Positions 17,985-25,617 of a stretch of 33,962 nt of DNA are shown piece after piece. The first letter of the stretch is position 1. Every line of letters begins with the position of its first letter. Source of the DNA: a virus; the IMG/VR virus record IMGVR_UViG_3300008110_000304, positions 1-33,962 of that record; one strand, 5' to 3'. The notes below the pieces were generated by a model that was given only the letters and a program-made list of their open reading frames with translations, was not told the origin of the DNA and searched no databases. Both the position numbers and the translations under genes were made by a program.

Positions 17985-20781
17985 TCACCAAGTTCTCTAC
18001 GTTCTCGTCCTTGAATGCGTACGCCCAGACCGGATGGAAACTTGAACCACCCTTCCAACCTGCGCCAAGACGCTTCTTCTTGGTGTCAACCAACAACCCC
18101 TGCGAAGTCATCACGTGCTCAAACTTGCGGATGCTGATGCCACGTGAGGCCAAGAACTTATTCAGTTCTGTGCGTGATACGTAGTACATCTTTGTATCCA
18201 TCTCGATACGCCCGATCAACTGCCTCGGGTCGTACTGGTTGACCAGACGCTCGCCATCGAAGATCAAGAACGTGGACTGATTGTTGTTGCAGAACTCACC
18301 AAGCAGAGTCTTGTAGTCGCTCGGATCAATCTTCACCGCTCGGTCACGTATGTCCATGATGTCAGTTAAGACCTTCTGATAAATGTGTTCCAGATCAAGG
18401 CTGATGATCCCGGCTTCGTTGGCAATCTCACCACCTGCAAACGCCGCTGCTACCAGACTCTCATAGAAGCGATGGCTTACGTCGTCGCCGAAGTCCTCAC
18501 GGAAGCGATACTGCCACTTCTCAATCTTGCGCTTAACCTCGTCTACGCCGATCTTATATACGTACTTGATGAACATTGGGCCTGCATGCCCATAGTTGAA
18601 GCGGAATGGATTAAACAACTTCATACCCACTTCGCGGGTCAGGCTGTGCGGCCGCTTCACATCGAACTCAACGATACGAGCCACCTCACCATCCGGGCTT
18701 GCCTTCAGTTGCTGCAACTTATCGTAGAGCGGAGAGTTCGTAGTAAAGATAGCAATCAGCGATGCCGTCATCTCCAAATCACGTTCTGCGTTGACCGAAG
18801 ACTGCATACGCAACTTGGCCTTACCCTGCGAGATCCGGTGAGCCAGACGAGAGATAGCCTCGGGGTCTGCGTTCGATGCCTCATCGATACCGAGCGGCAG
18901 GTTCTTCAGGTTAAGCAAACGTCCAACGAAAGCGTTGTCCGTTGCGTTGCCATCCAACACGCTGAGTTCTCGCGGATCACCCCAGATAGACAAGGCTGAA
19001 TACATGGCACTCGTCTTACCCGTGCCTGACTCGGCACTAGCGAAGGACACGCATACACCCGCAGTCGGGGTCAGGTACATAAGAGGAGAGCCGAATCCAC
19101 AGAGCATACCGAAGGCATGCAACTCATAACCCGGCGCGTTCAGCGCGTTGGCTGATTCCTTCCACAGATCGTACTCACCAACCGGGTTCAGTAGTTTAGA
19201 AATGTTCCGTACCAACGGACTGGCAGACGCCTTCACCGTTTCTCCGGTCGGAATAATTTCATGTGCGCCAATCACGAACGCATCGTGATTCTCTGTCCAT
19301 CCCATTTGCATACGCATAATTTCAGCCTTGTGTTTGCTCATTAAGTATTGGTTCCACTTGATTACATAGTTCTGTAGGTGAACCAAGTGGGTCGGAAGAA
19401 AGGTAACGCTGTTACTACTGAGGATCTTTTTAAAGAAATCAATCGCGTAGACCCAACTCATTGGCAGAATGAACTCTCGCATCGGGTCGTGCTGCATCAG
19501 GTGGCGCATCAACATGCACTCACCGTCCGCTGGGCTATACATTCTCTTAACAGGAAATAGATCATTTACTGACAGACAGATCGGGTCTTCCTGCCGCTTC
19601 ACACCTTCCTCGTCTACCTTGGGAGGAGGCACAAAATACACACCCCCGTTGCGGCCACGAGTGTATGGCTTCAAGAATGGTGGGAATGTAGGAATCTCTT
19701 GGGGATTCTCCGAGAGCCGAACTGTGTCCTCCTCGGACATTTCCTTTGTCGGGGCTTCGACGAGCCGCTTTCCGATAGCAAGTGGGTTTGTGATTCGCCC
19801 CTTGAGGGGGCATCCTTCACAGCCACCGGGGTTGAGTTCGTCAAACTTCTCACACGAGAAGGGCTTACCAAATGCTTGGTTGGCTTTCTTAACGGTGTTT
19901 TCATAGTTATAGCCGGGGTGATCCTCAGACATGAGGTGGATGGCAGATTCCCAATCGGTGCAATGCCGTGCAATCGATAACCCCGCATACCACATTGGCT
20001 CTTCCAACGTGGCGGCATTCATCAGGATATGTTTGATCTGAGCGCAGCCCTCGCCGCTCAGACTACTCTCAGCAATGTCTTGGAACGTGGTCTCGTAGTT
20101 GTCGAGCCGCGCTATCTTCTTCGTATCTTCGTCCAAGCCCTTGGGGAACATGTCCAACAGGGACTTAGTATCGGGTTCGACGACACCCAGAAAGTCCTTG
20201 AAGTCTTCAAAACTGTACTGCCCAAAGTCTTCATCAAGCAGGCGAGTCGGTACAGGTTCGTCCTTCTTGTAATTAAACGTCTCAGGACAGCGCAGGATTC
20301 TCGCTGCATCCGCTGTGACAGCAGGATCAATCTTGATGTGATCCAAACATAACTGTTTGAATTTGAGTGCGTAGGGCTTCCACTCCTCGGTGGGAATGTC
20401 CTGATCAAATAGCCAATACGCATGGACGCCACCGCCCGAATCCACGCGGACTGGAGGCGGAAGACCCACAATAGATATGAAGTCATCAAGCGAGGCTAAT
20501 GCCTCTTCCTTGGTGCGGTACTTCTTCGGATTGTCACCTACGTCCAGATCGATAAAGAACGACCGGCAATAGATGGCATTCTCGGCACGACGGCTATAGC
20601 CGTTGAACGTGTTTAACGCGACGAATACATTTTGGTTTACCTCTTTCAGTCCTTCAACAATTTCAAACAATTCGCCGAGTGTCTCTGCAAACTCGTTGGT
20701 AATCTTACCTTCTCTGTCGATTCCAGCAGCACAGTAAACACCCTGCGACGGCAATGCTTTCTCGTAGAATTCTTTTATCAT
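17965..20781 (-). CDS. Primase-helicase fusion (AEP-like primase plus DUF927-like ATPase)
   Basis: 938 residues. The N-terminal part shows an archaeo-eukaryotic primase-like core: FFIDLDVG (D78, D80) as metal ligands, DSGGGVHAYW with H120, and DAARILRCPETFNYK (158-172). A short Cys cluster (C310, C321, C324) may bind zinc. The C-terminal half carries Walker A ESGTGKTS (584-591), Walker B LPLGIDEAS (D633, E634) and a sensor-like IAIFTTNS, in an arrangement resembling DUF927-type phage and plasmid helicases. It would prime and unwind DNA at the phage fork. It follows a strong terminator hairpin by only about 14 nt and has a weak ribosome binding site, so expression may depend on read-through. 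Confidence 0.82.
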   Translation of the reverse strand: MIKEFYEKALPSQGVYCAAGIDREGKITNEFAETLGELFEIVEGLKEVNQNVFVALNTFNGYSRRAENAIYCRSFFIDLDVGDNPKKYRTKEEALASLDDFISIVGLPPPVRVDSGGGVHAYWLFDQDIPTEEWKPYALKFKQLCLDHIKIDPAVTADAARILRCPETFNYKKDEPVPTRLLDEDFGQYSFEDFKDFLGVVEPDTKSLLDMFPKGLDEDTKKIARLDNYETTFQDIAESSLSGEGCAQIKHILMNAATLEEPMWYAGLSIARHCTDWESAIHLMSEDHPGYNYENTVKKANQAFGKPFSCEKFDELNPGGCEGCPLKGRITNPLAIGKRLVEAPTKEMSEEDTVRLSENPQEIPTFPPFLKPYTRGRNGGVYFVPPPKVDEEGVKRQEDPICLSVNDLFPVKRMYSPADGECMLMRHLMQHDPMREFILPMSWVYAIDFFKKILSSNSVTFLPTHLVHLQNYVIKWNQYLMSKHKAEIMRMQMGWTENHDAFVIGAHEIIPTGETVKASASPLVRNISKLLNPVGEYDLWKESANALNAPGYELHAFGMLCGFGSPLMYLTPTAGVCVSFASAESGTGKTSAMYSALSIWGDPRELSVLDGNATDNAFVGRLLNLKNLPLGIDEASNADPEAISRLAHRISQGKAKLRMQSSVNAERDLEMTASLIAIFTTNSPLYDKLQQLKASPDGEVARIVEFDVKRPHSLTREVGMKLFNPFRFNYGHAGPMFIKYVYKIGVDEVKRKIEKWQYRFREDFGDDVSHRFYESLVAAAFAGGEIANEAGIISLDLEHIYQKVLTDIMDIRDRAVKIDPSDYKTLLGEFCNNNQSTFLIFDGERLVNQYDPRQLIGRIEMDTKMYYVSRTELNKFLASRGISIRKFEHVMTSQGLLVDTKKKRLGAGWKGGSSFHPVWAYAFKDENVENLVNELRKD

Positions 20782-20795
20782 GACCGCTCACAGAT

Positions 20796-20823
20796 AAAAA
20801 AGCGGGGCGACGGCCACCCCGCT
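20796..20823 (-). terminator. Rho-independent terminator upstream of primase-helicase
   Basis: On the - strand AGCGGGG, a 9-nt loop, then CCCCGCT form a perfect 7-bp GC-rich stem followed directly by TTTTT. It lies after the HTH gene (stop at 20849) and about 14 nt before the primase-helicase ATG. No convincing promoter was seen between it and that ATG, so it may act as an attenuator. Confidence 0.85.
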
Positions 20824-20848
20824 AACACCTATAGACTAACGACTCAGA

Positions 20849-21160
20849 TCAAACCTGACCTCCAACCATGTCTTCGATGTAGAGTTTCGCATCGATCATA
20901 TTGGAAGCCGGAAGCCTACCAAACTCCATGTCTTTCTCTACCAGAGTCATGAAGGCTTCGACCATCTTGCGCTTCTCCTCACGGATACCTTGGCCACGAA
21001 ACCACGCATACACAGTCATGCGTGAGATCTTCAATGCTTTAGCCACGTACGTCGCAGGGAGATTGGCCTCGACACACAGCCTACCGAGTTTGACACCCAG
21101 ACGAGTAGGGTCTGCGTCCTTCAGGCCGAGCAGAAATTCGTAACTGTATGAACGAGGCAT
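20849..21160 (-). CDS. HTH DNA-binding protein, putative regulator
   Basis: 103 residues. Residues about 22-58 (LGVKLGRLCVEANLPATYVA then KALKISRMTVYAWFRG) form a helix-turn-helix of the Cro/C1 or DNA-binding excisionase kind, with the recognition helix at SRMTVYAWF. A charged helix follows (REEKRKMVEAFMTLVEKDME). The small size and the absence of other domains suggest a Cro-like repressor or a replication-linked DNA-binding protein. It lies 9 nt downstream of the Zn-ribbon gene, and a strong terminator follows it. Its operator cannot be identified from the sequence alone. Confidence 0.7.
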   Translation of the reverse strand: MPRSYSYEFLLGLKDADPTRLGVKLGRLCVEANLPATYVAKALKISRMTVYAWFRGQGIREEKRKMVEAFMTLVEKDMEFGRLPASNMIDAKLYIEDMVGGQV

Positions 21161-21169
21161 GGCTGCTCC

Positions 21170-22012
21170 TTACTTCTTCGCCCACTTCTTGACTACCTCT
21201 GCTGCATCAGCAGAAGCGGCTTCAGGCTTCTTGGGCGCGGCCTCACGCAACTTCGGTTCCTCGACTTGAGCAACTTCTGCCGGGGCATCAGTCTCGTCGG
21301 CCTGATACACAGTCAGTTTGATCGCTGACTCAGCCGCTGCCGAATCACGCTGCTTGGTGATGGCCTCGTAGTCATCCTGCGGAACCGGAGCCACAGGCGA
21401 GAACAACAACTTCGGCACAGGCGACTTCGTGTCGAACTGCATCTTGGTGATCACACGACCTGCCGAGATATTGTTGTTAGCCAACATCTGAATGTACGGA
21501 CGGAACGGGAACTTGCCGCTCTCTTCCTTACCAAAGCACGACGTAGCCGGAAGCACCAACTGCATGACATCCCCTGCCGGATCATGCGGCAACACAACAG
21601 CCGTACGCCATGACAGACGGCAAGCAGCACCGCTGCCGCCCTGACCAGAACCCTTCACAGAGAACTGACACTTGTCACAGGCCGAGGCTTGCGGAGTCTT
21701 AACTTCGGCATCGGGAGTCTTACCGTCAGATGACCAACAGGTAGGAGCCGACTTCTCGCCTTCTTTGTACGTGCCTGAGTAGTAAGTACGCGCAGCGTTA
21801 TGCGCCATCTTCACAAAGATCACGTTCATGTGGCGATCTTCAATCGCACCGACTTCCTTGCCACCGGCCATCTTGCGGAATACACCGCCCTTGATGGAGA
21901 TGCGCTTAGATCCTGCACCGCCACCACCTGCAACGGCACGGGTGTCCTCATCCAACCCTCCCTGAATCTGAGAGAGTTGGCTCTTCAAACTAGCAATAAT
22001 ATCGTTAGACAT
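21170..22012 (-). CDS. Zn-ribbon protein, candidate ssDNA-binding protein
   Basis: 280 residues. Four cysteines (C92, C112, C115, C131) are spaced like a zinc ribbon and sit in a conserved stretch, CDKCQFSVKG then CRLSWRTAVVLP. A beta-rich core (about 60-215) is followed by an acidic/Ala/Pro/Lys-rich C-terminal tail (about 235-280). Proteins of this type recur in replication modules of environmental phages. The core-plus-flexible-tail layout and the position between helicase and primase-helicase make a single-stranded DNA-binding role plausible, but it is not shown: the tail is basic at its tip (KKWAKK), unlike a canonical acidic SSB tip. The ATG is 14 nt after the upstream stop. Confidence 0.5.
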   Translation of the reverse strand: MSNDIIASLKSQLSQIQGGLDEDTRAVAGGGGAGSKRISIKGGVFRKMAGGKEVGAIEDRHMNVIFVKMAHNAARTYYSGTYKEGEKSAPTCWSSDGKTPDAEVKTPQASACDKCQFSVKGSGQGGSGAACRLSWRTAVVLPHDPAGDVMQLVLPATSCFGKEESGKFPFRPYIQMLANNNISAGRVITKMQFDTKSPVPKLLFSPVAPVPQDDYEAITKQRDSAAAESAIKLTVYQADETDAPAEVAQVEEPKLREAAPKKPEAASADAAEVVKKWAKK

Positions 22013-22026
22013 ATAGACCTCTTGAT

Positions 22027-22422
22027 TTAACTTGCTTTACGTACTGACACGCCATACTCACGCATGACGTTTACACCGGGAGGGAGGCCGTCTCCCTCGT
22101 TATCATCCAAGAACTGCTTGAAGTTACCCTGATGGATACGCTTCTCAAGAAGTTGGACTGCATCGTGATCTAGAACAAACTTGTAGAAGTTGTCCCAGTC
22201 GGTGCAGAAATACTTCTCCTTCAACCTACGCATGACTGTGCCATGTGAAGTCTTGATGCTATCGGCATTCACCGAATTGCAGACATCCAACATAGCAGCC
22301 TCTAACTTCACCATCTCGTTCTCCAGTTCTTTGTCAGCCGCTTCGTATTCACGGAGAATTGCTTCGCGCTGATTACGGATCTGAAGATACGCATTCACCA
22401 AATCTTCGGTATTGATACTCAT
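22027..22422 (-). CDS. Coiled-coil replication-module protein (Gam/Gp157-like pattern)
   Basis: 131 residues. An N-terminal coiled coil (AYLQIRNQREAILREYEAAD, then KELENEMVKLEAAML) is followed by SIKTSHGTVMRRLKEKY, WDNFYKFVLDHDAVQLLEKR and a C-terminal PPGVNVMREYGVSVRK. The order of coil, T..G hairpin and basic beta strand resembles Gam- and Gp157-type phage proteins, which bind DNA ends or counter host nucleases. The match is by pattern only. It is encoded 1 nt after the SNF2 helicase gene and before the Zn-ribbon protein, so a role in DNA handling is likely. Confidence 0.5.
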   Translation of the reverse strand: MSINTEDLVNAYLQIRNQREAILREYEAADKELENEMVKLEAAMLDVCNSVNADSIKTSHGTVMRRLKEKYFCTDWDNFYKFVLDHDAVQLLEKRIHQGNFKQFLDDNEGDGLPPGVNVMREYGVSVRKAS

Positions 22423-22423
22423 C

Positions 22424-24010
22424 TCACACCTCGTCTAGTTCCTGTTTATACAAGTCCACAATCTTCTGGTGGCTATCCACCTTTCCTTGCAACATCGAAT
22501 ACATCTTTCTCTCAACGTCAGAACCTTGCAGATGCACCACAGTCATCTTGTTCTGTTGTCCCACTCGGTCGATTCGCCCAATACATTGCAGGTAGGTCTC
22601 GACTGACATCACCGGAGACCAGAACACAATCGTGTCTGCGGCAGTCAGCGTGATACCGTGCGATGCAGATTGAGGCTGAATCACTAGCACTCGCGGATCA
22701 GGAGCCGTCTGGAATTTATTGACGATCTCCGATCTACCTTGTGCGCTAACAGAGCCTTGAATAACTGCGGTTGATATCCCTTGCTTTCTCAAGTACGCCA
22801 CGACTACATCAATAGTGTGGATGTACGGAACGAATATTACTACTTTGTTGGACGTTTCGTCTAGTACTTCTTGTAAAGCATTTAGGCGAGGGGAGACATC
22901 GAACTCCACAACGTCATGCTTGTCGGTGTAGACCGCACCGCCTGAAATCTGTAGCAACTTGTTGAGACTGGCTGCGGCATTGACCGCGCTGATTTGTTCA
23001 CCCGCTGCTTCGATAAGAAGTTGTTGCCTCAACGCCTTGTAGTACTGAGCTACTTGTGTCGTGAGTGGAACATCGCGTGTCTGATAAGTAAGTTCTGGAA
23101 GATCCAGACAGTCTTTCTTGCAATGCCGCACGGCGGGTTGCAGCGCATTGAAGACCTCGACCTGTGCCGTAGGCTTCGGCAACCACTTAAACCGAGTGAC
23201 CGGATACATCACCCTGTCACGCCACGCCGTCGTGAACTTCGGAACCCGGTACGGCGAAACAAGTTTAGCAATGCCAAACGCATCGACCGGAGACTGCGAG
23301 GCCGGTGTGCCGGTCATCATCCACAGCCACGTGTGGGGTTGAATCAGTTTGGCCAGAGTCTTCCAACGCCGAGTCGATGTGGCCTTGTATGCGTTCGCTT
23401 CGTCTACGATGATCAGGTCGTAGTTAGCCTCAAGCAGTTCTTTGAAGACGATATGTGTGCCGTCAAAGTTGATGATCGTGAAGTCGGCGTTGTCATCGAT
23501 TAGATTCTTGCGCTTGGTAGCCGAGCCGTGAGCGATGGCGCAGCGACGGTGCATCGCTGTCTTGAAGATGTCTGCTTGCCACGCCGAGTACATGATCGAC
23601 AACGGGCAGATCACAAGTACCTTCTTGATAATGCCTTGGTTCATCAGGTAGTCAGCCGCCCAGATCGCCGCTGATGTCTTACCTGTACCTGCCTCGTTGA
23701 AACAGAACGCACGTGGTCGGAGCGACAGGAACGATGCCGTATCCCGCTGATGTTCAAACGGTGTGTGGAATCCCGGCCATGCGTAATCTCGCATAATGGG
23801 CGAGGGGATCTTTGGCAGCGACGGGTTGGGTTGTTCTAGATCAAAGATCGTTGCCAACTTCATCGCTTCTTGGTGTCCCCAGTACACCAACAATTCTTTG
23901 TAATCCTCGTCCGACTTCAGGATCTCGCACTTCTCAATGCGTGAGTAGGCTTCATCCGCTATCTGCGGATTCACCTGAAACTGAAGTGCTGTGTTCTCAA
24001 TTACTTGCAT
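22424..24010 (-). CDS. SNF2-type superfamily 2 DNA helicase/ATPase
   Basis: 528 residues. All main SF2 motifs are present: a Q-like region FHTPFEHQRD (81-90), Walker A NEAGTGKT (105-112), Walker B VDEAN (202-206), motif III MTGTPASQ (232-239), motif V SASHGITLTAAD (448-459) and motif VI QCIGRIDRVGQ (475-485). IGRIDRVGQ is characteristic of SNF2/RapA-like enzymes; the DEAN box replaces the common DEAH. The protein would translocate on duplex DNA, helping replication or recombination; phage homologues are often next to family A polymerases. The ATG at 24010 follows a hairpin-rich leader with a terminator 33 nt upstream and has only a weak AGG ribosome binding site. Confidence 0.9.
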   Translation of the reverse strand: MQVIENTALQFQVNPQIADEAYSRIEKCEILKSDEDYKELLVYWGHQEAMKLATIFDLEQPNPSLPKIPSPIMRDYAWPGFHTPFEHQRDTASFLSLRPRAFCFNEAGTGKTSAAIWAADYLMNQGIIKKVLVICPLSIMYSAWQADIFKTAMHRRCAIAHGSATKRKNLIDDNADFTIINFDGTHIVFKELLEANYDLIIVDEANAYKATSTRRWKTLAKLIQPHTWLWMMTGTPASQSPVDAFGIAKLVSPYRVPKFTTAWRDRVMYPVTRFKWLPKPTAQVEVFNALQPAVRHCKKDCLDLPELTYQTRDVPLTTQVAQYYKALRQQLLIEAAGEQISAVNAAASLNKLLQISGGAVYTDKHDVVEFDVSPRLNALQEVLDETSNKVVIFVPYIHTIDVVVAYLRKQGISTAVIQGSVSAQGRSEIVNKFQTAPDPRVLVIQPQSASHGITLTAADTIVFWSPVMSVETYLQCIGRIDRVGQQNKMTVVHLQGSDVERKMYSMLQGKVDSHQKIVDLYKQELDEV

Positions 24011-24043
24011 TATATAAACCTAACTATACACCTACGCTGAATT

Positions 24044-24063
24044 AAAAAGCCCGTAACGTGGGC
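24044..24063 (-). terminator. Rho-independent terminator before the SNF2 helicase gene
   Basis: On the - strand GCCC, a 7-nt loop and GGGC form a short GC stem, extendable by one G-U pair, followed directly by TTTTT. It ends the hairpin-rich segment and lies 33 nt upstream of the helicase ATG. The short stem suggests partial rather than complete termination. Confidence 0.65.
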
Positions 24064-24199
24064 CAGTCGTCTGAAGCATGGGAGAAAGTGTAAGACCATC
24101 TTCAGATGACGCAGTTAATTTGTTGGGTGGACTAAACCCTGTGGGTGAGGTGTGAATGACCCACGCCGCTATGGTCACTTGCGCCTTAGCCAAGCGGCA
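24044..24199 (-). ncRNA. Candidate structured small RNA, or attenuated helicase leader
   Basis: About 156 nt lying between a near-consensus promoter and a rho-independent terminator. In transcription order: hairpin A (GCCGCT+TGG with CCA+AGCGGC, 9 bp with one bulged U, 24198-24165) begins at the predicted transcript start. Hairpin B (GTGGGT/ACCCAC, 6 bp, 24164-24141) abuts it. Hairpin C (GGGT/ACCC, 7-nt loop) is at 24139-24125. After an AT-rich linker comes hairpin D (24110-24066), a stem of about 14 bp with one A-C mismatch and one bulged base, then the terminator. No open frame longer than a few codons fits it. It is not a recognisable tRNA, riboswitch or 6S RNA. Transcription is inferred. 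Confidence 0.55.
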
Positions 24200-24204
24200 T
24201 AGAA

Positions 24205-24233
24205 TTTATAAGGACTCCTTACCCATTAGTCAA
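24205..24233 (-). promoter_or_regulatory. Near-consensus sigma70-type promoter
   Basis: On the - strand TTGACT (24233-24228) and TATAAA (24210-24205) are separated by exactly 17 nt; each hexamer matches the sigma70 consensus at five of six positions. The predicted start (about 24200-24198) falls at the first base of hairpin A. The -35 box begins 4 nt after the stop codon of the upstream HNH-like gene. The spacer contains TAAGGAGTCCTTA, a near-perfect inverted repeat that could be an operator. Confidence 0.72.
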
Positions 24234-24237
24234 CCCT

Positions 24238-24492
24238 TTACTTCATGGAGCCGTCAGACTTTCTTCGGAAGGAGCGGTTCTTGCCGGGTGACTCAAGACG
24301 AGTTCCCTGCTTGTTGCTGCCGCCCTTCGATAGTGCTTTGACATGGGCAACGTCCTTACCGTTTCGGCTAATACCTTTCTTATCGTAGGAACGACGCGCT
24401 CGCTGACGCTCCATGCGGTTCTCGTGTTCGCCTCTTTCGACCTGCTGCTTGTACTCTTTTTTGTACGGGCGGCTCTTGTTCACGTACGGCAT
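24238..24492 (-). CDS. Small HNH-endonuclease-like protein
   Basis: 84 residues, very basic. The ATG has GGAGG 7 nt upstream and starts directly after the stop of the Cas4-like gene. The C-terminal half (GKDVAHVKALSKGGSN, then RLESPGKNRSFRR) matches a family of small phage proteins annotated as HNH endonucleases, in which DVxH, GGxN and NRSF are conserved. No zinc-binding cysteines are visible, and only one histidine lies in the expected catalytic segment, so activity is doubtful. It could nick DNA for replication or packaging, or only bind it. Confidence 0.55.
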   Translation of the reverse strand: MPYVNKSRPYKKEYKQQVERGEHENRMERQRARRSYDKKGISRNGKDVAHVKALSKGGSNKQGTRLESPGKNRSFRRKSDGSMK

Positions 24493-25152
24493 CTATCTTC
24501 CTCCAAAATACTTGCATGACTCGACCGGGCAATGCTTGCGGCACAAGCCTGTCGGATTCGGTGGCCAGATCGCATTGTCGAACGCGATGTGTAGCCTTTC
24601 AAGATCTGTTTCAAACACCTTCCAAAGTGCCTCGGCAGACTCCCGTTGGTACTCCTCCGTCACGAAAGCATTGTGTAGAAGAAACATCAACGCTGACTTG
24701 ATCTGAGCTACCTCGGGAAAGTGTGCAAACACCATCAGTCCCATCAACTTCAACTGATTCGGGTCGGCATACGTCGGCTTGCCTGTCTTGTAGTCCACGA
24801 TGAACGCCGTGTCCCCGTCGATCACAAGCAAGTCGGCGATGCCCCTTACCCAATAAGTCTCGCCATGAAAGTCGCAGGGCTTCCGATCAATGTCGAGAGC
24901 CATCTCATGTTCGCAATACCTCGTGCCCGGTATCTCTAGCAGCGGGTCAACCATCTTCCGAAAGTCATCGTAGAACCTCGGCAGTGGTGTCCCGTCTCTT
25001 ACGTAATGCTCTAGTGCCGTGTGAACTTCCTTACCGTACCGGGCATCGTCGCCCTCTCTGGATATAAAGTTCTTAGCGACACGGATCTCATAGTACTGAC
25101 GCGGACAAGTCTTGTACTGCTTGAGACTACTGTAACTCCATCTAATCATCAA
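24493..25152 (-). CDS. Cas4/RecB-like PD-(D/E)XK exonuclease with Fe-S cysteines
   Basis: 219 residues. WSYSSLKQYKTCPRQYY (5-21) is the N-terminal motif of RecB/Cas4-type nucleases and carries C16. H44, D107 (GIADLLV), D120 and K122 (IVDYKTGKP) and Q133 form the PD-(D/E)XK active site. C204, C208 and C213 near the C-terminus, with C16, give the four-cysteine set that holds a 4Fe-4S cluster in Cas4, AddB and Dna2-type enzymes. It would degrade or process DNA ends during phage replication or recombination. There is no CRISPR array or other cas gene in the window. It overlaps the preceding gene by 11 nt. Confidence 0.85.
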   Translation of the reverse strand: MMIRWSYSSLKQYKTCPRQYYEIRVAKNFISREGDDARYGKEVHTALEHYVRDGTPLPRFYDDFRKMVDPLLEIPGTRYCEHEMALDIDRKPCDFHGETYWVRGIADLLVIDGDTAFIVDYKTGKPTYADPNQLKLMGLMVFAHFPEVAQIKSALMFLLHNAFVTEEYQRESAEALWKVFETDLERLHIAFDNAIWPPNPTGLCRKHCPVESCKYFGGR

Positions 25153-25615
25153 AACTGCCCCACATTACTTCGTTGTAGTCAAATGTGTTTTCAAAGCAGT
25201 CCTCAATAAACACAAGATTGTTGCTAAACCCTTCAACGGTATTGTTGTAGGTATAAACCTTGTGGGGAATGTTGATCTCCCTACGATAGAACTGCCAACC
25301 TTTCTGGGTCGGTTTCCACAAACCGCTGTACTTGGTTTTGTTCACATCGTTCTTGTGGCATCGTTCGACCAAACCCCACCATGCTAATGTAGGTAGTTGG
25401 TTGGTTCGTACGATGGATCGCGGCGCGGTATTGGGTACATCAACCCATGCGTCCGGGTCTTGCAACGCTTCTCGGCACAACCAGATCAATGAACGTGCCA
25501 TCGTCATATTTAGGGAGCGTCCGTAGACTTTGCCCCAACGATCACAAACGGGGCACACACCGCCCTCATCGTGAATAGTATGTTCCCAGTCTTCTCTCAA
25601 CTTTCTCAATTCCAT
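25142..25615 (-). CDS. Conserved phage protein with CxxC zinc-binding motif
   Basis: 157 residues. EGGVCPVCDRWGKVYGRSLN (18-37) places a CPVC knuckle at C21/C24, followed by a helical segment (ARSLIWLCREAL) and a region rich in Trp and basic residues (TLAWWGLVERCHK, LWKPTQKGWQFYRRE) that may form a winged helix. Cysteines at about C47 and C86 could complete a zinc site. The family is known from phages beside DNA polymerase and Cas4-like genes, but no function is established. It lies 2 nt downstream of the polymerase gene. Confidence 0.55.
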   Translation of the reverse strand: MELRKLREDWEHTIHDEGGVCPVCDRWGKVYGRSLNMTMARSLIWLCREALQDPDAWVDVPNTAPRSIVRTNQLPTLAWWGLVERCHKNDVNKTKYSGLWKPTQKGWQFYRREINIPHKVYTYNNTVEGFSNNLVFIEDCFENTFDYNEVMWGSFDD

Positions 25616-25617
25616 AA

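Noticed and set aside
18385-18999. 204-codon + strand frame
   Set aside because: Antisense to the ATPase half of the primase-helicase, whose motifs are unambiguous.
24165-24240. tRNA-like stretch on the + strand (TTAGCCAAGCGG resembles a tRNA-Gln D-arm)
   Set aside because: No acceptor stem, no 7-nt anticodon loop with U33, and no GGTTC T-arm can be fitted on either strand.
24156-24341. 61-codon open frame on the + strand
   Set aside because: It overlaps the HNH-like gene and the hairpin region, has Cys/Ser-rich random-looking sequence and no ribosome binding site.
24493-25152. Cas4-like gene as part of a phage CRISPR-Cas system
   Set aside because: No repeat array, cas1, cas2 or effector gene is present in the window.
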